Origin: Cupriavidus laharis
GTDB lineage: Bacteria > Pseudomonadota > Gammaproteobacteria > Burkholderiales > Burkholderiaceae
Reading direction: 5' to 3'
NCBI RefSeq assembly: GCF_914271435.1
Contig: NZ_CAJZAI010000012.1
Span: forward strand, 82,096 to 146,095
Length of the DNA: 64,000 nt
Shown piece by piece: positions 1 to 8,981 of the stretch; position 1 is the first letter of the stretch; each line of letters begins with the position of its first letter. A program made the position numbers and the translations under genes. The notes below the pieces were generated by a model, which ran no database searches, was not told the DNA's origin, and worked only from the letters and a program-made list of their open reading frames with translations.

Positions 1-74
1 AGCGCAAGGGTGCGTGCGCAAAAGGTGCCCGCGGTGCACGCAATCGTGCGGTGGGGGTGTATACCCTCTGCGGC

Positions 75-1163
75 TCAGGCGGCCAGGTTCTGTTGGCTCT
101 TCGCCAGGAAGTCGCAGACCGCCTTGGTGACGTCAACGGTCTTGGCCTTGCCACCGAGGTCGCCGGTGTGCAGCGCCGGGTTGGCGGTCACGGCTTCGAT
201 GGCGGCCATCACGCGCTGGGCCGCGTCGTTTTCGCCGAGGTGTTCCAGCAGCATGACCACCGACCAGAAGGTGCCTACCGGGTTGGCCAGACCCTTGCCC
301 ATGATGTCGAAGGCGGAGCCATGGATCGGTTCGAACATCGACGGGTAGCGGCGTTCCGGATCGATGTTGCCGGTCGGGGCGATGCCCAGGCTGCCGGCCA
401 GCGCGGCGGCCAGGTCGCTCAGGATGTCGGCGTGCAGGTTGGTGGCCACGATCGTGTCGAGTGTCTTCGGGCGGTTTACCATGCGCGCGGTGGCGGCATC
501 GACCAGTTCCTTGTCCCACGTGACGTCCGGGAAGTCCTTCGCGACTTCTACAGCCACTTCGTCCCACATCACCATGGCGTGACGCTGGGCATTGGATTTG
601 GTGATCACGGTCAGGAGCTTGCGCGGACGCGATTGGGCCAGCTTGAAGGCGAATCGCAGAATGCGCTCGACACCCACACGCGTCATCATGCACACGTCAG
701 TGGCAGCTTCGATCGGATGGCCCTGGTGGACGCGGCCGCCCACGCCCGAGTATTCACCCTCGGAGTTCTCGCGCACGATGACCCAGTTCAGGTCTTCGGG
801 CGCGCAACGCTTGAGCGGGCCATCGATGCCGGGCAGGATGCGCGTCGGACGCACGTTGGCGTATTGGTCGAAGCCCTGGCAAATCTTCAGGCGCAGGCCC
901 CAGAGCGTGATGTGGTCGGGAATCTGGTTGTCGCCGGCCGAGCCGAACAGGATCGCGTCCTTGTCGCGCAGTGCATCCAGGCCATCGGCGGGCATCATCA
1001 CGCCGTGCTGGCGGTAGTAGTCGCCGCCCCAGTCGAAGTCCTCGAACTCGAAGCGGAAGTTGGCGCCGGCAGCGGCCAAGGCTTCCATGACTTCACGACC
1101 CGCGGGCACTACTTCCTTGCCGATGCCGTCACCCGGGATGGTTGCGATCTTGTACGTCTTCAT
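75..1163 (-). CDS. ttuC: tartrate dehydrogenase (TtuC type)
   Basis: A 362-aa NAD-dependent beta-decarboxylating dehydrogenase of the isocitrate/isopropylmalate dehydrogenase superfamily. It opens with the typical IATIPGDGIGKEVV nucleotide-fold start and keeps the family's C-terminal block (FEPIHGSAFDIMGKG) and the length usual for tartrate dehydrogenase/decarboxylase. Enzymes of this family oxidise tartrate and also act on D-malate. I chose the ATG at 1163 because an AGGAG lies just upstream; a longer in-frame start at 1199 has no ribosome site. It is divergent from the LysR gene and shares a 124-bp control region with it. The neighbouring tartrate transporter and dehydratase genes support tartrate over isopropylmalate as substrate. 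Confidence 0.88.
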   Translation of the reverse strand: MKTYKIATIPGDGIGKEVVPAGREVMEALAAAGANFRFEFEDFDWGGDYYRQHGVMMPADGLDALRDKDAILFGSAGDNQIPDHITLWGLRLKICQGFDQYANVRPTRILPGIDGPLKRCAPEDLNWVIVRENSEGEYSGVGGRVHQGHPIEAATDVCMMTRVGVERILRFAFKLAQSRPRKLLTVITKSNAQRHAMVMWDEVAVEVAKDFPDVTWDKELVDAATARMVNRPKTLDTIVATNLHADILSDLAAALAGSLGIAPTGNIDPERRYPSMFEPIHGSAFDIMGKGLANPVGTFWSVVMLLEHLGENDAAQRVMAAIEAVTANPALHTGDLGGKAKTVDVTKAVCDFLAKSQQNLAA

Positions 1164-1252
1164 CTTTCGTCTCCTGTTTTTGAATCGAACTTCAACCAAA
1201 AATGCGTGAAGGTGATTCTGTCGGGTAGACGCAAGTTTTGACTGCGGCTAAA

Positions 1253-1269
1253 GTTAAACCGTTTTTAAC
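1253..1269. promoter_or_regulatory. LysR-type operator, divergent control region
   Basis: An inverted repeat GTTAA-N7-TTAAC sits in the 124-bp space between the divergent dehydrogenase and regulator genes. It fits the T-N11-A architecture of LysR sites. The same half-sites and spacing recur at 2407-2423 upstream of the transporter, which argues that the local regulator binds both. Confidence 0.6.
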
Positions 1270-1287
1270 TACAGGTTGAAGATTCAG

Positions 1288-2211
1288 ATGGGTGCAGGGA
1301 ATGCGATCCAGCCGGCGGAGCTGGGCTTTTTCGTGTCGGTCGCGGGCGCCGGCAGCCTTAGTGCAGCGGCACGGGATCTTGGGATTTCGACCGCGGCCGT
1401 CAGCAAGCGCTTGGCGCTGATGGAGACGCGTATCGGCATGCCACTCGTGACGCGTACGACCCGTCGTATGAGTCTGACCCCCGAGGGCGAAGTTCTGCTG
1501 GAGCATGCCCGCCGCATTCTTGGCGATATTGACGATCTCGAACAGTTGCTGACCAGTGCCAAGGGACGGCCTAGCGGCCTGTTAAGGGTAAACGCTACGC
1601 TTGGCTTTGGACGCATGCACGTAGCGCCGGTCATTTCCGAGTATTCGCGCATGTATCCGGATGTGGACGTGCAGTTGCAACTATCGGCCGACCCGCCGCC
1701 GTTAATCGAGGATGCGTTCGACGTCTGCGTCCGTTTTGGCGAGCCGCCGGATGCGAGAGTCGTGGCGCGGCACTTGGCGCCGAACCGCCGCATCCTGTGC
1801 GCGTCGCCGATGTATCTTAGGGAGCACGGCGTACCGCAAACACCGCAAGAACTCTTGCGACACAACTGCATCGGAATTCGGCAGGGTAGCGATGCCTACG
1901 GCGTGTGGCGCCTTGGAGCCACGAAGGGTCCGAAACAGCAGTCGGAGTCGATCCATGTGCGTGGCAACCTCACGACCAACGACGGCGAGATTGCCGTCCA
2001 CTGGGCGCTAGAGGGACATGGCATCGTGTTGCGGGCGGAATGGGATGTTGAACGTTACCTGCGTAGCGGCAGGCTGGTGCAGGTCCTCTCCAACTACGCG
2101 ACGCCCGAAGCAGATATCTACGCGGTGTATCAGCAGCGGCACCAGTTGTCCTCACGTATTCGGCTCTTCGTCGAGTTCCTGGCCAAAAAATTCGGGCAAT
2201 TCGGCAAGTAA
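1288..2211 (+). CDS. LysR-family regulator of the tartrate genes
   Basis: A 307-aa LysR regulator. The N-terminal winged helix-turn-helix is at about residues 8-65 (SLSAAARDLGISTAAVSKRL) and the substrate-binding domain at about 90-295. The length is standard. A TTG at 1276 is an alternative start in the same frame; I prefer the ATG at 1288. It resembles the DmlR/TtdR branch that responds to tartrate or malate, but the inducer is inferred only from the neighbours. It probably represses itself and activates both the dehydrogenase and the downstream transporter-dehydratase operon through the shared GTTAA-N7-TTAAC sites. Confidence 0.85.
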   Translation: MGAGNAIQPAELGFFVSVAGAGSLSAAARDLGISTAAVSKRLALMETRIGMPLVTRTTRRMSLTPEGEVLLEHARRILGDIDDLEQLLTSAKGRPSGLLRVNATLGFGRMHVAPVISEYSRMYPDVDVQLQLSADPPPLIEDAFDVCVRFGEPPDARVVARHLAPNRRILCASPMYLREHGVPQTPQELLRHNCIGIRQGSDAYGVWRLGATKGPKQQSESIHVRGNLTTNDGEIAVHWALEGHGIVLRAEWDVERYLRSGRLVQVLSNYATPEADIYAVYQQRHQLSSRIRLFVEFLAKKFGQFGK

Positions 2212-2712
2212 AACTTCTTCCCTCTGATACGCCTTGCCGCAGCCCTAGGCATGTCACTCGACGGCGGCCGCGTTGCGCATCCCTTTTCGCGTGTCCCGCG
2301 AAGGCTTAGGGCGACAGGCCAGTACGGCGCACGCCGCCCTGATGCGCGTTTTGCGCGGTCCTACGCGTGAACAGCTAAGCTTTTCTGCCCCCATCTTTAA
2401 GCTGAAGTTAAGAGCAGTTTAACTTCGCCCTCGCGCCATTGGCGTCCCGCGCCACCAAAATCCACTCCACGCAATAACGCTCCATTCACGAGAGCGGCAC
2501 GCGACCTCGACTTGCTGGCTAGCAGCGCCATCGCGCTGTTCACCGTGCTGACGCACATGGCAATCGAAACATCGACGCGAGAAAAGGCGTTCGATCCAAT
2601 GCAGCCGAAGAGCTCAGATCCGATGTCGCAGAAGGGCAAGTCCCTCAGCGTAGCCAGACAAGAAACCTCACACATGATTGGCACTGCCAGTCGGAGACAT
2701 GGAGACATAAAA
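2212..2712. other. noncoding gap before the transporter operon
   Basis: No convincing gene is present in these 500 bases. The main feature is the operator-like repeat at 2404-2426. An in-frame open stretch from 2512 continues into the transporter, but it has no ribosome site and a non-membrane composition, so I read it as untranslated leader. Confidence 0.5.
2404..2426. promoter_or_regulatory. LysR-type operator upstream of the transporter
   Basis: A perfect 8-bp inverted repeat, GAAGTTAA and TTAACTTC, with a 7-bp spacer. Its core GTTAA-N7-TTAAC is identical in half-sites and spacing to the repeat at 1253-1269. Confidence 0.6.
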
Positions 2713-4014
2713 ATGGAGCGAGACATTGAGAAACGCACCTTGCGCAAGATCACTTGGCGCATCGTGCCGTTTATCATGCTGCTGTACTTCATCGCCTATA
2801 TCGACCGAGTCAACATCGGCTTTGCGTCGCTCACCATGAAGGATGACCTCGGCTTTACTGCGTCGATTCTTGGCTTCGGCGCAGGCATCTTCTTCTGGGG
2901 TTACTTCCTGTTTGAGGTGCCCTCCAACATTGCTTTACACAAGGTAGGAGCACGGCTCTGGATCGCCCGCGTGATGCTGACCTGGGGCCTGATCTCCGGG
3001 GCGATGGCGTTTGTCCAAGGGACTACGAGCTTCTACGTCATTCGCTTTCTGCTTGGCGCCGCCGAAGCCGGCTTCTTCCCCGGCATCATTCTGTACCTGA
3101 GCTACTGGTTCCCGGCGAAGCACCGCGCAGGGGTCACGGCCTTCTTCATGGCCGCGGCACCGATCTCAACGGCACTTGGATCGCCGCTCTCGGCGGCACT
3201 CCTCGAAATGCACGGATTCTGGGGCTTGGCCGGATGGAAATGGATGTTCCTGCTTGAGGCCATTCCGGCGGTGGTGCTTGGCGTGGTCGTGTTCTTTTAC
3301 ATGACGGACCGGCCTCAGCAGGCGCGATGGCTGCAGGATGACGAGCGCGAATGGCTTGTGAAAGTCATGGAGGAAGAGAATGCGGGGAAGGCCAAACACA
3401 GCGGTCACAGCATCCTGCGCGGCTTGGCCGATTTCCGGGTAATTGCCTTGTCATTGATCTACTTCGGCACTTCGGCTGGGCTGTATACGCTCGGCATCTG
3501 GGCGCCGCAGATCATCAAGCAGCTCGGCATGTCTTCGATGACGGTTGGCGTGCTGAATGCGATTCCGCCGTTGGTCTCGGTGGTCGCCATGGTGATCTGG
3601 TCGCGGCATTCCGACCGGACCCGGGAACGGACGTGGCACGTTGTGCTGCCCTGTCTCGCAGCCGCCGTCGGCCTGGTCATCGCGGGCAATTCGAACGGCG
3701 TCATCGGACTGATCGCTGCGCTCACGCTTGTCAACGTAGGCATCAGTTGCGCCAAGCCCCCGCTCTGGAGCATGCCAACGATGTTCCTGTCTGGCGCGGC
3801 AGCCGCGACCGGTATAGCGACGATCAACTCGATCGGCAACCTCGGCGGGTTCGTCGGACCTGCAATGATTGGATGGGTTAAGGACAAGACCGGCAGCTTC
3901 TCCGGCGGTTTGTATTTTGTCGCAGGTCTCTTGGTTCTTTCCGCAACGCTCGCGCTAATTCTCTCGCTGGCGCAGAAAGTAAAGCCAAGCACAAACGAGG
4001 TCGCTGCGCACTGA
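2713..4014 (+). CDS. MFS tartrate transporter
   Basis: A 433-aa major facilitator superfamily transporter with about 12 hydrophobic segments, of the anion:cation symporter (TtuB/phthalate permease) type. The motif YFIAYIDRVNIGFA in helix 1 is characteristic of that family. The start at 2713 follows a GGAGAC. It most likely imports tartrate across the inner membrane for the dehydratase encoded 45 bp downstream and the dehydrogenase upstream. Substrate specificity is inferred from context. Confidence 0.85.
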   Translation: MERDIEKRTLRKITWRIVPFIMLLYFIAYIDRVNIGFASLTMKDDLGFTASILGFGAGIFFWGYFLFEVPSNIALHKVGARLWIARVMLTWGLISGAMAFVQGTTSFYVIRFLLGAAEAGFFPGIILYLSYWFPAKHRAGVTAFFMAAAPISTALGSPLSAALLEMHGFWGLAGWKWMFLLEAIPAVVLGVVVFFYMTDRPQQARWLQDDEREWLVKVMEEENAGKAKHSGHSILRGLADFRVIALSLIYFGTSAGLYTLGIWAPQIIKQLGMSSMTVGVLNAIPPLVSVVAMVIWSRHSDRTRERTWHVVLPCLAAAVGLVIAGNSNGVIGLIAALTLVNVGISCAKPPLWSMPTMFLSGAAAATGIATINSIGNLGGFVGPAMIGWVKDKTGSFSGGLYFVAGLLVLSATLALILSLAQKVKPSTNEVAAH

Positions 4015-4058
4015 GCGTACGCGGCTTGCATACCCCCACAAAGAAACTGGAGTACTCC

Positions 4059-4958
4059 ATGGAAAAGGAAAGCGCTGTTGTCGCGTTGACCGACACGATG
4101 GCCAAGTTCACGGCCTACATCGGCAAGCGCCTGCCGAAGGATGTCACGAAGAAGCTTGGCGAGCTGCGGACGATGGAAACGAATCCGTTGGCCAAATCGA
4201 TCTATGACTCGATGGCGGGCAATCAAGAGGCGGCAGACAAGCTCGACCGGCCGAGCTGCCAGGATACCGGCGTGATCCAGTACTTTGTTGAGGCTGGCGC
4301 CCACTTCCCACTGCTTGGAGAGCTTGAGGACATCCTGAAGGAAGCGACGGCAGAAGCAACGCGCATCGGTCCGCTGCGCCATAACGCGGTGGAAACGTTC
4401 GACGAGAAGAACACCGGCACGAACACCGGCACGCAGATTCCTTGGCTTGACTGGCGCATCGTTCCCGACCGTGACACGTGCACCATCGACGTCTACATGG
4501 CGGGTGGCGGCTGCACACTGCCTGGGGCGGCAAAGGTGCTGATGCCAGGGCAAGGTTATGAAGGTGTCGCGGAGTTCGTGATGGATGTCATCACGGAGCG
4601 TGGCGTCAATGCGTGCCCGCCGCTTCTCGTTGGCGTCGGTGTGTCGACATCGGTCGAGACGGCCGCCCGCTTGTCCAAGCTGGCAATCATGCGTCCCGTG
4701 GACTCGAAGAGCGACAATCCCCGTGCCGCGCTGATGGAGGATCTGTTGGAACAGGGGCTGAACGAGATTGGTATCGGACCCCAAGGCTTGACGGGCAACA
4801 ACAGCGTCATGGGCGTGAATATCGAATCTTCCGCACGCCATCCTTCGACCATTGGTGTGGCGGTCAACACGGGATGCTGGGCGCACCGGCGCGGAAAGAT
4901 CCGCATCAACGCGGACATGTCGTACGAAATCATTTCCCACGAAGGAGTGGTGCTGTGA
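4059..4958 (+). CDS. ttdA: L(+)-tartrate dehydratase, alpha subunit
   Basis: A 299-aa homologue of the alpha subunit of L(+)-tartrate dehydratase and of class I fumarase N-terminal domains. The conserved SCQDTG segment near residue 70 carries a cysteine ligand of the 4Fe-4S cluster. The enzyme dehydrates L(+)-tartrate to oxaloacetate in the cytoplasm, as a complex with the beta subunit. The ATG at 4059 has a GGAG eight bases upstream. Its stop overlaps the start of the beta subunit by 4 bp, a sign of translational coupling. Confidence 0.9.
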   Translation: MEKESAVVALTDTMAKFTAYIGKRLPKDVTKKLGELRTMETNPLAKSIYDSMAGNQEAADKLDRPSCQDTGVIQYFVEAGAHFPLLGELEDILKEATAEATRIGPLRHNAVETFDEKNTGTNTGTQIPWLDWRIVPDRDTCTIDVYMAGGGCTLPGAAKVLMPGQGYEGVAEFVMDVITERGVNACPPLLVGVGVSTSVETAARLSKLAIMRPVDSKSDNPRAALMEDLLEQGLNEIGIGPQGLTGNNSVMGVNIESSARHPSTIGVAVNTGCWAHRRGKIRINADMSYEIISHEGVVL

Positions 4959-5563
4959 AGAAGATTCTGACTACGCCTATCAAAGACGAAGACCTTGCCG
5001 ATCTGAATGTTGGTGACGTGGTGTACCTCACTGGGCGACTCGTCACTTGCCGCGATGTCGCACATCGTCGACTCATCGAGCAGGGCCGTGAGCTCCCGGT
5101 GAATCTGGAGGGCGGGGCGATCTTTCACGCGGGCCCCATTGTGCGCAAGAAGGAAGACGGCAAGTTCGAGATGGTTTCCATCGGGCCGACCACGAGCATG
5201 CGCATGGAGAAGTTTGAGCGCGAGTTTATCCGTCAAACAGGCGTCAAACTGATCGTTGGTAAGGGGGGCATGGGTCCGGAGACGGCGGCAGGCTGCCAGG
5301 AGAACATCGCAGTGCATGCCATTTTCCCGGGCGGATGCGCGGTGCTCGCAGCCACGCAGGTCGAGGAGATCGAAGCGGCGGAGTGGCAGGACTTGGGTAT
5401 GCCTGAAACGCTGTGGGTGAACCGTGTCAAGGAATTTGGCCCGCTGATCATTTCCATCGACACCAAAGGTAACAATCTGATCCAGCAGAACAAGGAAGAA
5501 TTCAAGGCAAAGAAGCAGCCCGTTCTGGATCGGATCAATCAGCAGTTGAGCTTCATCAAGTAA
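4955..5563 (+). CDS. ttdB: L(+)-tartrate dehydratase, beta subunit
   Basis: A 202-aa beta subunit, close to the 201 aa of the E. coli protein. It starts with GTG at 4955 inside the overlap with the alpha subunit and has a GGAG about nine bases upstream. The conserved GKGGMGPET segment and the class I fumarase C-terminal fold pattern are clear. It forms the swivelling domain of the oxygen-sensitive Fe-S hydro-lyase. This is the last gene of the tartrate operon. Confidence 0.9.
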   Translation: MKKILTTPIKDEDLADLNVGDVVYLTGRLVTCRDVAHRRLIEQGRELPVNLEGGAIFHAGPIVRKKEDGKFEMVSIGPTTSMRMEKFEREFIRQTGVKLIVGKGGMGPETAAGCQENIAVHAIFPGGCAVLAATQVEEIEAAEWQDLGMPETLWVNRVKEFGPLIISIDTKGNNLIQQNKEEFKAKKQPVLDRINQQLSFIK

Positions 5564-6278
5564 TTAGTTGTGGGTCACGATCGGGCGGTAGCGGGCCGGC
5601 GATGTCTCAAAACAGATTTATCGCTCCTGGGCGCCTGCGCTCAGTGACCGAGTTGACTTCCGGTGCGGCGTCGGCAGTCGGTGTTGTTTGAACGGTGCCC
5701 GGAGGGAATCCATCCAAAAGAACCGGGCACCGTCTTTGTTCTATCTAGAACGCAGCAGTCGGCTTTTGTGTTGTCGCCAAGGCAGGCGGAGGACGGCTAC
5801 CCCCGCCAAGCTTCGCCGCGGGAGTGACACCGGACACGCTCATCGACACAGGACCTGCGCCGCTACATGCTTGAAGGGCCAACATCACCGACGATGGTGC
5901 CAACGGTGTTCTGACCGCGGCAGGGTGATTGAGGAGTCCAGCAATATTGGCATGACCAAGGTATTCGAACAGGCAGGGCCCGCAGTGGCCAGTCCGCCGG
6001 GCCTCATTCGAGCTTTGACACCACGACCGCCCTGCCGCGGCGCTATTTTTTCGAATTAACACCATGTAGTCGTCTTTGCCATCCTCGTAGAGATGTCCGG
6101 TGTGCTACCCGAAGCGGCCATTCGAGGGCGAGTTGCAACTGTCGGCAATTGGCCGGCGGACTAAACCGCTCGCGCGGTAGGGGCTACGGCCATACGGTTG
6201 CGGTCAGGGAGAGGCCGGTCACACGGTTCTATGTTGGCGAATGAGGCAATCCGCCTCGTTCTCCACAGGAGCCGAATC
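5564..6278. other. noncoding junction between tartrate operon and IS91-type module
   Basis: Apart from the hairpin at 5693-5732 I see no gene and no recognisable element. Short open frames here lack ribosome sites and look like chance translations. The left boundary of the mobile module probably lies within this stretch. Confidence 0.5.
5693..5732 (+). terminator. probable terminator of the tartrate operon
   Basis: A 10-bp perfect inverted repeat (CGGTGCCCGG and CCGGGCACCG, 20-base loop) followed by a T-rich but not T-only tract. It lies 130 bp after the last tartrate gene. Confidence 0.5.
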
Positions 6279-7154
6279 ATGACCTCCTTACCGGCAAACG
6301 CCAGTCCACTGCGTCAGCGCATGATCGACGACATGCGCATGCGTCAGCTTTCGCCGAAGACGCAGGACACCTATCTGCACATCGTGCACGAATTTGCCCG
6401 GTTTCTCGGGCGCTCACCTGACACCGCCACCGTCGAGGACCTGCGGCGCTACCAACTGCATCTCGTCGATCACGGCACATCGCCTGTGTCACTGAACCAC
6501 GCGATCACCGGCCTGAAGTTCTTCTTCGAAGTCACGCTCGACCGGCCTGAGCTGATGGTCAGGATGCACCCGGTGCGCGTGCCCCGCACATTGCCCGTCG
6601 TGCTCAGCCCCGATGAAGTGCGCCGGCTAATCGAGGCGGCCGGCAACCTCAAGCACCAGACCGCGCTGTCGGTTGCCTACGGCGCCGGCCTGCGCGCCAG
6701 CGAAGTGGTGGCCCTGAAGGTGACCGACGTCGACAGCCAGCGCATGACGCTGCGCATCGAACAGGGCAAGGGCCGCCGCGATCGCTACGCCATGCTTTCC
6801 CCAGTGCTGCTCGAGCGCCTGCGTACCTGGTGGCACGTGGCCCGGGCCCAAGGCAAGATGCTGGATCGCGGCTGGCTGTTTCCCGGGCTCGATCCCGTCG
6901 ACGCGCTCAGCACTCGGCAACTGAACCGCGCCATCCACGCCGCCGCCGAAGCTGCGCACATCGACAAGCGCGTGTCCATGCACACCTTGCGGCACAGCTT
7001 TGCCACGCACCTGCTCGAACAGAAGGTGGACATCCGCGTGATCCAGGTGCTGCTCGGCCATGCCAAGCTCGAGAACACCGCGCTCTACGTCCAAGTGGCC
7101 ACCGACCTGCTGCACGAGGTCACCAGCCCGCTGGACCGACTGCCTCCCGAGTAA
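6279..7154 (+). CDS. tyrosine recombinase associated with IS91-type transposase
   Basis: A 291-aa tyrosine recombinase. It has the SAM-like N-terminal domain (about 15-95) and a catalytic domain with Arg in GAGLRASEV, the HTLRHSFATH box, LGH and the nucleophile in NTALYVQV. All catalytic residues are present. The ATG at 6279 follows an AGGAG. It is separated by 21 bp from the IS91-type transposase and probably belongs to the same mobile unit, as seen in some IS91 relatives. Confidence 0.85.
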   Translation: MTSLPANASPLRQRMIDDMRMRQLSPKTQDTYLHIVHEFARFLGRSPDTATVEDLRRYQLHLVDHGTSPVSLNHAITGLKFFFEVTLDRPELMVRMHPVRVPRTLPVVLSPDEVRRLIEAAGNLKHQTALSVAYGAGLRASEVVALKVTDVDSQRMTLRIEQGKGRRDRYAMLSPVLLERLRTWWHVARAQGKMLDRGWLFPGLDPVDALSTRQLNRAIHAAAEAAHIDKRVSMHTLRHSFATHLLEQKVDIRVIQVLLGHAKLENTALYVQVATDLLHEVTSPLDRLPPE

Positions 7155-7175
7155 GCCCGCGCGCTGCAGCACCTC

Positions 7176-8345
7176 ATGCTGGAGGTTGCGGACATCTTCC
7201 GCAGCCACGGGCCAGCGTGGCGAGCCACGACACACCTGAGCCTGGGGCAGTTGAAGGTCATGTCGGCCATCGAACAGTGCCGCACGGCGGCGCTGGGCGG
7301 GCATGTGCTGCGCTGTTCAGGTTGCGAGCGCATCGAGGTCGCCTTCAACTCCTGCCGCAACCGCCATTGCACGAAGTGCCAGGCCAGTGCCGCCCACCGT
7401 TGGCTCGAAGCGCGCCAGGCCGACCTGCTGCCTGTCGAGTACTACCACGTCGTGTTCACACTGCCTGCACCGGTCGGTGCGATCGCCTGGTACAACAAGA
7501 CGGTGATCTACGGGCTGCTGTTCGACATTGCCGCCGAAACACTGCGTACCATCGCCGCGGATCCCAGGCACCTCGGTGCCCAGATTGGCGCCACGCTCGT
7601 GCTGCACACCTGGGGCTCGGCGCTGACGCATCATCCGCACGTGCACGGCATCATCCCGGGCGGGGGCCTCTCGCCCGATGGTGAGCGGTGGATCGCATGT
7701 CGGCGCGGCTTCTTCCTGCCCGTGCGCGTCCTGTCGCGTCTGTTCCGGCGCCGCTTCCTCGAAGCGCTCGAATCCGCTCACCAGCGTGGCCAGTTGCAGT
7801 TCTTCGGCGAATACACGGAGCTTGCCAATGCGGCCACCTTTGCACGGTGGCTCGCGCCGCTGCGCACTTGCGAGTGGGTCGTCTACGCTAAACGTCCCTT
7901 TGCCGGACCGGACGCCGTCCTCGAATACCTCTCACGCTACACGCACCGCGTGGCGATCTCCAACCAGCGCCTGGTCGCCTTCGATGAACGCGGTGTCACC
8001 TTCCGCTGGAAGGACTACCGCGCAAAGGGACGCACCCGCCACAAGATCATGACGCTCGAAACCGGCGAGTTCATACGCCGCTTCCTGCTCCATGTGCTGC
8101 CCGCCGGCTTCCATCGCATCCGTCACTACGGCCTGCTCGCCAACCCGGTGCGCCGCGCCAGTCTCGCGAAGGCCCGTGAACTGCTGGGTGTCGTGCCTGA
8201 GGTCGACACCCAGCCCGACGATCCCGGGGTTGCTATCCCTGCGGTCTTCGTCTGCCGGCACTGCGGTGCGCCGATGATCGTCATCGAGATCCTGGAGCGC
8301 ACTGCGCCCATTCGCGCACCACCCAAGCGGCGAGGCCAGACATGA
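7176..8345 (+). CDS. IS91-family HUH/Y2 transposase
   Basis: A 389-aa rolling-circle transposase. A cysteine zinc-binding segment (CSGC, then CRNRHCTKC) is near residues 48-70. The HUH metal motif lies in THHPHVHG near residue 150, and the paired tyrosines are in YLSRYTHRVAISN. All three hallmarks of the IS91 family are intact, so the protein could be active. It nicks and transfers single strands at element ends. A second cysteine pair (CRHCG) lies near the C-terminus. Confidence 0.9.
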   Translation: MLEVADIFRSHGPAWRATTHLSLGQLKVMSAIEQCRTAALGGHVLRCSGCERIEVAFNSCRNRHCTKCQASAAHRWLEARQADLLPVEYYHVVFTLPAPVGAIAWYNKTVIYGLLFDIAAETLRTIAADPRHLGAQIGATLVLHTWGSALTHHPHVHGIIPGGGLSPDGERWIACRRGFFLPVRVLSRLFRRRFLEALESAHQRGQLQFFGEYTELANAATFARWLAPLRTCEWVVYAKRPFAGPDAVLEYLSRYTHRVAISNQRLVAFDERGVTFRWKDYRAKGRTRHKIMTLETGEFIRRFLLHVLPAGFHRIRHYGLLANPVRRASLAKARELLGVVPEVDTQPDDPGVAIPAVFVCRHCGAPMIVIEILERTAPIRAPPKRRGQT

Positions 8346-8820
8346 GCGCCACGCTTCCTGGACGTGCAACTCGACCGTCGGCTTTGCGGCAACGCGGCCT
8401 ACGAGCGGACGCTTGCGCTTGCCGCTTCGCCAAGCCCCTCGCACGTCCGCTTCATCCTCAAGACTGCGCGACTCGACCACCTCGTCACCGCACCAGGCCC
8501 TATCTAACATCTTATTTGACCGCGCAGCCTCCAGCACCGTTGGGCATCCCGGCCGATCAATCGCCATAGCCGCCAACACTCCGACCGCCTCGGAGCACTC
8601 CGCGGTTTCCTCCATCGAGGCTTGTTCGCCGCCTGCCAGCAAAGCGCGGTGGCACACTCACATTCCTGCGGGTGACGGCAGGCATCGAACAACCCTAAAC
8701 GAACTCGGTCGCTTGGTCCTCGCCGCAAATCAACGAAGAGCCATTTTTTTTTCCTGTTAGATTCGTGCGCACCCGGCGGCAACTGGCGCGGTCAGCACAA
8801 TTGCGCTATTCTTGCGGCTA
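8346..8820. other. noncoding stretch after the IS91-type transposase
   Basis: About 475 bases without a credible gene. It presumably contains the 3' end of the IS91-type element and the junction with the PRTRC backbone. A run of T lies near 8746. Confidence 0.45.
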
Positions 8821-8981
8821 CTTCCGCGTCTCTGACGCATCGACCTCGCACCACCCGGTGCACAGCTTTTTGCAGTAATTGGCTTCCCGCAGTGCCGGGC
8901 CGCCATGCCTTCCTTCTTATCCCATCGGGAACCTGTTCCCGGTGCGGCTACGGGTTCCCATTTCCGTTCCGGAGAACCCAA
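8821..8981 (+). promoter_or_regulatory. structured leader of the PRTRC parB-like gene (motif copy 1)
   Basis: The leader opens with GCGTC-TCT-GACGC at 8826-8838, then ATCGACC, then a second hairpin GCACC/GGTGC at 8848-8861 and ACAGCTTTTT. A CGGGAAC hairpin near 8926-8941 follows. A final stem pairs GGGTTC (8952-8957) with GAACCC (8974-8979), partly covering the GGAGAA ribosome site just before the ATG. A TATTCT upstream may be a -10 box. Confidence 0.65.

Larger units (their letters stand above)
6279..8345 (+). mobile_element. IS91-type element (recombinase plus Y2 transposase); ends not located
   Basis: The two adjacent genes form a mobile module. IS91 elements move by rolling-circle replication and have no terminal inverted repeats or target duplication, so I could not place the ends from sequence alone. 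The span given covers only the genes. Confidence 0.65.

Noticed and set aside
51..1241. 396-aa plus-strand open frame opposite the tartrate dehydrogenase
   Set aside because: Histidine/valine-rich antisense translation of a well-conserved gene; no ribosome site.
3459..4940. 493-aa minus-strand open frame across the transporter and dehydratase genes
   Set aside because: Spans two recognised genes on the other strand; typical high-GC shadow.
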